Shown: in pieces, positions 60,554-64,000 of the stretch
Position numbering within the stretch: the stretch's first letter is position 1
How the letters are laid out: the number at the start of each line of letters is the position of its first letter
Assembly (NCBI GenBank): GCA_965217175.1
Contig: OZ244251.1
Location: forward strand, 1,984,001-2,048,000
Direction of reading: 5' to 3'
Length of the DNA stretch: 64,000 nt
DNA from: Bin87 sp965217175
GTDB lineage: Bacteria; Chloroflexota; Dehalococcoidia; Lucifugimonadales; UBA3495
Program-made: the position numbers and the translations under genes
Notes under the pieces: generated by a model
The model's database searches: none
What the model was told of the DNA's origin: nothing
Seen by the model: the letters and a program-made list of their open reading frames with translations, nothing else

Positions 60554-62545
60554 TCAGTTGTCTGCCGCCACCGCCGCCGGAACCCCGCAGATCGCATCGT
60601 ACTGCTCGCCTCCGTGGCGAACGACGGTGTCCGCGTCTTCCGGCAACAAATATCCTTCCGACACCAGATGCTCCGCCGCAGCCCTTACCCGGCCCAGATA
60701 CTCCTCGCGTGAAGCGTATCGTTCCTGGATTGAGGGCCTGGGGTCTCCCGATGCAATGCGTTCTTCTCGGCTCACCGGCAACGGAATCGCTGAGCCGACA
60801 ACGGTTCCACCTGGCGCCAGCACTTGACCCGCGCCACCGATGTCCGCGTGCCGCACGTTCCAGCCGGCAAACGTTGCCAGCGGCACCGAAATGGACGGCA
60901 GCCGCACTCCACCGATTTCGTTGCCGTCAGAGTCGACGCTCGAAACCATGGATGGGAAAGCGTCTCCCACCCTTGGCGGTATTTGCGATGGCACGGCCCG
61001 GTCCGGGCCGAAATCCAATGACCGGATAATCTTGTGGTGCTTGGGGAAACTCGCCCCCGGGATGTTTTCGAACACCCCGACCAGCGCATCAGCCTCAATT
61101 ATGGTCCCGTTGTCGTGGCGGGGATACCGATTGCCTGGCGGTTCCTGCTCAAGGGTAACCCAATTGTCCAGATGATGCAGCGCGGCGCGCAGCAGCGGAC
61201 GGTAGTCCACGAAGTTCAGCGGTTGAGTGCCCCTTGCGCCGGAATCCGGGTTGGTATCGGATAGCGGCAACTTCGCCGGACCGTGTTGCGTGCCGCAGAA
61301 AAGCCACGATCGTACGTTGGCGGGAGGATCAATATCCCTGACGCCATCGGTACTGCCATGAGCCAGTGCGCCGTGTCCGCCCCAGTATTCCGACGAGGTG
61401 TTGGTGTAAATAATCTTGGGGGCACACCCGGTCTCTTGCACTCTGGCAATGACGCCGTCGTCGCCTACCGGATCAATATCGAGATAAGGCGGCAGGTTGT
61501 TCACGCTGCGGTTGGACAAACTGGAGGGCTGCCCAAACCTGACGTTGAATTCCCCCATCTTCCCGCCAGCGACGTTCGGCAGCATCCCGTCGAACAGCTG
61601 GCGACCCGATTCGTCCCGGTTCAGACCGGCGTGCAGCATTTGCCGCAAAAATCGGCCGCTCTGACTCCGGCCAAAGGCATAGGCCCGGCCAATTGCGCCC
61701 GCCAGCGGGTTGGCCGTCCCTGCAGTGTCGACCTCGCCATAGTGGAGCCAGGCCACGATGTCGCGGGTAGCCAGCATACCCAAACCGACGATCGGAGCGT
61801 GCGACGTCTCGTACAGGACTCGATACACCTTGCCGGCTTCGAATCCCGTGTCCAGCGTGATGTGTGATGCGTCCGGTATTCGCCGCCCGTCCACGATGCG
61901 CGCAAACGCCCAACGTTCCCGCGGGATTACCGTTTCGGGCCCGTCTTCGTGTTCCTGCACCGTAAGCACCGAATCCCAGCTTTCCAGATGATTGGTCGGG
62001 TATGGCTGATGGTCTCGGTCCGATAAAAATTGCGTGGCAATTGGGGCAATGGGTTGGAATGAAACCACGATCTTCCCGGAAACCGGAGATCCGTCTTCAT
62101 TTCGGGCGTTGGGAACATTGCACCGCAGCAACCCTGGCGCCGTGGGTACGTCGTGCTGCCAACCGCACCACACCATGCTATAACCCCGTCGCATCAGGAA
62201 CCCGTTGCCCGGGTGCGGATCCGCATCGGGCGGCGCGTCAGGCGAGTCGTTCAGGTTTTTTAGCAGCAGTTCCTTGCCGCGATTCAGCACGTCCAATAAC
62301 AACCGACCGTTTCCGTGGTCGTTGTCCACCGGTTTCACGATGCGAAAATCGGCAGAAAACTCAACCAGACCATTCTCATTCCGAGGTGCCAGCGCGATGT
62401 CCGCAATAACCGCGTTATCCGCGTGCGTCGGGTCCACGGCAAAGCGAGCCAGCCCGTCCATCTGTTCGTAACGGCCAACGGTCCCGAATAACTCACCGTC
62501 GGCAAACGGGCGGCGATTTGAGATTTCCAGTCTAGTCAGTGCCAT
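60554..62545 (-). CDS. Large alpha/beta hydrolase-domain protein (Abhydrolase_10 type)
   Basis: The 663-residue protein matches a family annotated only as 'alpha/beta hydrolase domain-containing'. The N-terminal 270 residues are beta-rich (GRYEQMDGLARFAVDPTH, DFRIVKPVDN, GYSMVWCGWQHDV). The hydrolase domain carries the nucleophile elbow AFGRSQSGRFL (290-300). Late acid and histidine positions are not certain. It has no signal peptide. The substrate is unknown. It is followed by about 195 bases before the LLM gene, in which I see no clear element. Confidence 0.85.
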   Translation of the reverse strand: MALTRLEISNRRPFADGELFGTVGRYEQMDGLARFAVDPTHADNAVIADIALAPRNENGLVEFSADFRIVKPVDNDHGNGRLLLDVLNRGKELLLKNLNDSPDAPPDADPHPGNGFLMRRGYSMVWCGWQHDVPTAPGLLRCNVPNARNEDGSPVSGKIVVSFQPIAPIATQFLSDRDHQPYPTNHLESWDSVLTVQEHEDGPETVIPRERWAFARIVDGRRIPDASHITLDTGFEAGKVYRVLYETSHAPIVGLGMLATRDIVAWLHYGEVDTAGTANPLAGAIGRAYAFGRSQSGRFLRQMLHAGLNRDESGRQLFDGMLPNVAGGKMGEFNVRFGQPSSLSNRSVNNLPPYLDIDPVGDDGVIARVQETGCAPKIIYTNTSSEYWGGHGALAHGSTDGVRDIDPPANVRSWLFCGTQHGPAKLPLSDTNPDSGARGTQPLNFVDYRPLLRAALHHLDNWVTLEQEPPGNRYPRHDNGTIIEADALVGVFENIPGASFPKHHKIIRSLDFGPDRAVPSQIPPRVGDAFPSMVSSVDSDGNEIGGVRLPSISVPLATFAGWNVRHADIGGAGQVLAPGGTVVGSAIPLPVSREERIASGDPRPSIQERYASREEYLGRVRAAAEHLVSEGYLLPEDADTVVRHGGEQYDAICGVPAAVAADN

Positions 62546-62562
62546 AACGGTTCACCTCGCCA

Positions 62563-63999
62563 TCACAGTATCGTGCTAGTGTCCACCTGCAGGTCTTCAG
62601 GCGGTTCAGACCCAACGTTGCCACGCCACCATTCGGAAAACGCCTCGGCGCCCATATTCTGCTCCAGGCGACCCAGGTGTGCCTTCACCTGCACCAGCAT
62701 GGGCAACTGGTGGTCCACTACCAGCTGGTAAGTGCGCGATACCCAGTGCATCGCGCCGGTCAGGTTGCCGCGTTGTTCCTCCACCATCCCCATCTGGCCG
62801 TACGTTCGCGCCGCCCGCAAAATGTCGCTGGTATCCTCGAAAGCCTGGCGCGCTCGGTCATACCATTCCTGGGCCTGGTCCAGGTTCCCCTGTTCGTGGT
62901 GCAGGACACCGATCTGCCTTGCCTCGATACCCACGCCCCGAACGTCCCCCATTTCTTCCCTGGCATCCATCGCGGTTGCCAGCCACTCCTCGGCCTCGTC
63001 CGGAATACCCCGGGCCTGCGCCAACGTGCCCAGATGGTGAAATTCGATGACCATTTGTTCCTGCATACCAAGTCGGTCGCACAGCCCCAGCGCCTGTTGA
63101 TACCAGTTTTGGGCCTCTTCAAACAGATACTCGGAGTGATCCACCGTCCCCAAAGCATGGAATATGTACACCGCTGTTTCTTCGTCGCGGTTCTCTTCCA
63201 CTATCTCCCGCGCCCGGTGGTACCAGCTGCGCGCCTCGTCGTATTCAAACCTCAGGTGGCAGGCCGCCCCCAGGGCTCGATAGTCGCTGACCATTTCTTC
63301 GTAGTCAGGCAACCGCTGGTGGATGTCCAGGGCTCTGGAATACCATTCCTTCGCCGATCCGTATTGCCGTTGGTGGTGCCTCACCTGGCCTATTGCGAAG
63401 CACGCGTCGGCCGTGGACTCCTGGTCTTCCCCACCGTCAATGATTTCCAGGCCCTTCTCCAACCATTCCGACGCCACGTCGTACTGGCCGCGGCGGGTGG
63501 CTATCAATCCGTTCTGGTGGTAGACCGCGGCGGTGCGGGGATCCGTTTCCCCGTCGTCTTGTGACAACAGGTAGGCCAGCAGCTGATCGTTGTACCCGGA
63601 CGCCCGGTCCAGTTCCAGTAGCTCCACCGACTCCATGGCGTCGGTGCCAAGGATGTACTGCCAGAATTCTATGGCGCCGTTGGCTTCGGCTTCAGCTGCC
63701 GAATGACCCACGGTGTCCAGCAGTTGCCCCCGCAGTCGGCGCAATTCCGGGAACCGGCGTTGCATCCGGTACACCTGGGCCAGCGGTTGAATCAGCAACT
63801 GGGCGTTGTCCCACTGGCGATACTCAAGTGACAAACCCAGGGCCTGCGTCAAATTGCCTTCTTCAGCCAGCACTGCCGTAACACCGGTGTCCTGGTTTTC
63901 GTACAGGCTCTCCATAAAATAGTCCGCAGTGTCCGCATACACCCTCACGAACTCGGTTTCCAGTTGCTGTATACCGCCAGCCGGAATTTGTCTCCCCAA
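62563..63999 (-). CDS. Tetratricopeptide-repeat protein, cut by the window end
   Basis: The visible 478 residues are the C-terminal part of a TPR protein with at least seven units of the TPR_12 kind, including repeated GxxHxxQGNLDQAQEWYDRA and ALGAACHLRFEYDEARSWYHRA patterns. The frame is open to the window edge, and the only start there is a TTG without context, so the gene almost certainly continues beyond 64000. In many bacteria such TPR tails follow an NB-ARC/STAND NTPase domain, which could lie outside the window. The stop is 17 bases before the hydrolase start, suggesting an operon. Confidence 0.82.
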   Translation of the reverse strand: MGRQIPAGGIQQLETEFVRVYADTADYFMESLYENQDTGVTAVLAEEGNLTQALGLSLEYRQWDNAQLLIQPLAQVYRMQRRFPELRRLRGQLLDTVGHSAAEAEANGAIEFWQYILGTDAMESVELLELDRASGYNDQLLAYLLSQDDGETDPRTAAVYHQNGLIATRRGQYDVASEWLEKGLEIIDGGEDQESTADACFAIGQVRHHQRQYGSAKEWYSRALDIHQRLPDYEEMVSDYRALGAACHLRFEYDEARSWYHRAREIVEENRDEETAVYIFHALGTVDHSEYLFEEAQNWYQQALGLCDRLGMQEQMVIEFHHLGTLAQARGIPDEAEEWLATAMDAREEMGDVRGVGIEARQIGVLHHEQGNLDQAQEWYDRARQAFEDTSDILRAARTYGQMGMVEEQRGNLTGAMHWVSRTYQLVVDHQLPMLVQVKAHLGRLEQNMGAEAFSEWWRGNVGSEPPEDLQVDTSTIL

Positions 64000-64000
64000 T

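Noticed and set aside
1..64000. Selenoprotein with in-frame UGA, expected because of selC.
   Set aside because: I found no gene whose motif-bearing sequence is clearly interrupted by TGA with a plausible hairpin after it. Thioredoxin has a normal Cys-Cys pair.
1..64000. CRISPR arrays, rRNA genes, integrase or phage genes.
   Set aside because: No regularly spaced direct repeats, rRNA-like sequence or recombinase or structural phage proteins were seen.

Overview
The window looks like a chromosomal segment of a high-GC, free-living heterotrophic bacterium. I saw no plasmid, phage or conjugation genes. The gene mix (class III CoA-transferases, several thiamine-diphosphate (ThDP) enzymes, M20 amidohydrolases, an LLM flavin oxidoreductase, a MmgE/PrpD protein, a thiolase next to a DUF35 protein, ECF sigma with an RskA-like anti-sigma) resembles uncultured Chloroflexota such as SAR202/Dehalococcoidia relatives. 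That placement is inference from gene content, not from a marker gene. Genes are dense, on both strands, mostly with good Shine-Dalgarno sites.

Layout. 1-6.1 kb (minus): a cysteinyl-tRNA synthetase fused to a family 2 glycosyltransferase, a tandem class III CoA-transferase, and an FAD amine/amino-acid oxidase. 6.1-8.5 kb: an FmdB zinc ribbon, a DUF971 protein and a ThDP enzyme. 8.6-12.0 kb: a three-gene 2-oxoacid:ferredoxin oxidoreductase operon whose alpha subunit has the YPIRP motif I associate with oxalate oxidoreductase. 12.2-26.9 kb: an FMN 2-hydroxyacid oxidase, TenA and PIG-L proteins, a TPR protein, an M20 peptidase, RNase D, an HpcH aldolase, a thiolase/DUF35 pair, an acyl-CoA ligase, a P-II protein and an EVE protein. 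26.9-30.1 kb (minus): a benzoylformate-decarboxylase-like enzyme, a VOC protein and a hydrolase. 30.2-38.4 kb: a cysteine desulfurase, a lipoprotein, a dolichol-kinase-like membrane protein, two tandem M20D amidohydrolases, glycerate kinase, and a HEPN/MNT pair coupled to lutC. 38.4-41.4 kb: lutABC. 42.4-43.0 kb: thioredoxin and a selenocysteine tRNA. 43.3-46.7 kb: a 23S rRNA uracil methyltransferase fused to Maf, then Tat genes. 47.2-51.9 kb: a complete pyruvate dehydrogenase complex. 52-55.9 kb: another ThDP enzyme, a methyltransferase and a tandem ThyX-like protein. 56-64 kb (minus): an ECF sigma/anti-sigma pair, a MmgE/PrpD protein, an LLM oxidoreductase, a large alpha/beta hydrolase and a TPR protein cut by the window edge.

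Metabolic theme. Many genes handle small 2-hydroxy and 2-oxo acids: the hydroxyacid oxidase, the putative oxalate oxidoreductase, glycerate kinase, LutABC, the HpcH aldolase, three ThDP enzymes and the PDH complex. A glycolate-glyoxylate-oxalate-glycerate network is a reasonable hypothesis, but the genes are scattered and only the oxidoreductase has residue-level support.

Non-coding structure. At least three unrelated small foldback or MITE-like families sit between genes. One has an 8-bp target duplication. One has a terminal repeat that supplies the stop codon of the neighbouring gene. The selenocysteine tRNA shows that the genome reads UGA as Sec, but I found no convincing selenoprotein in the window.
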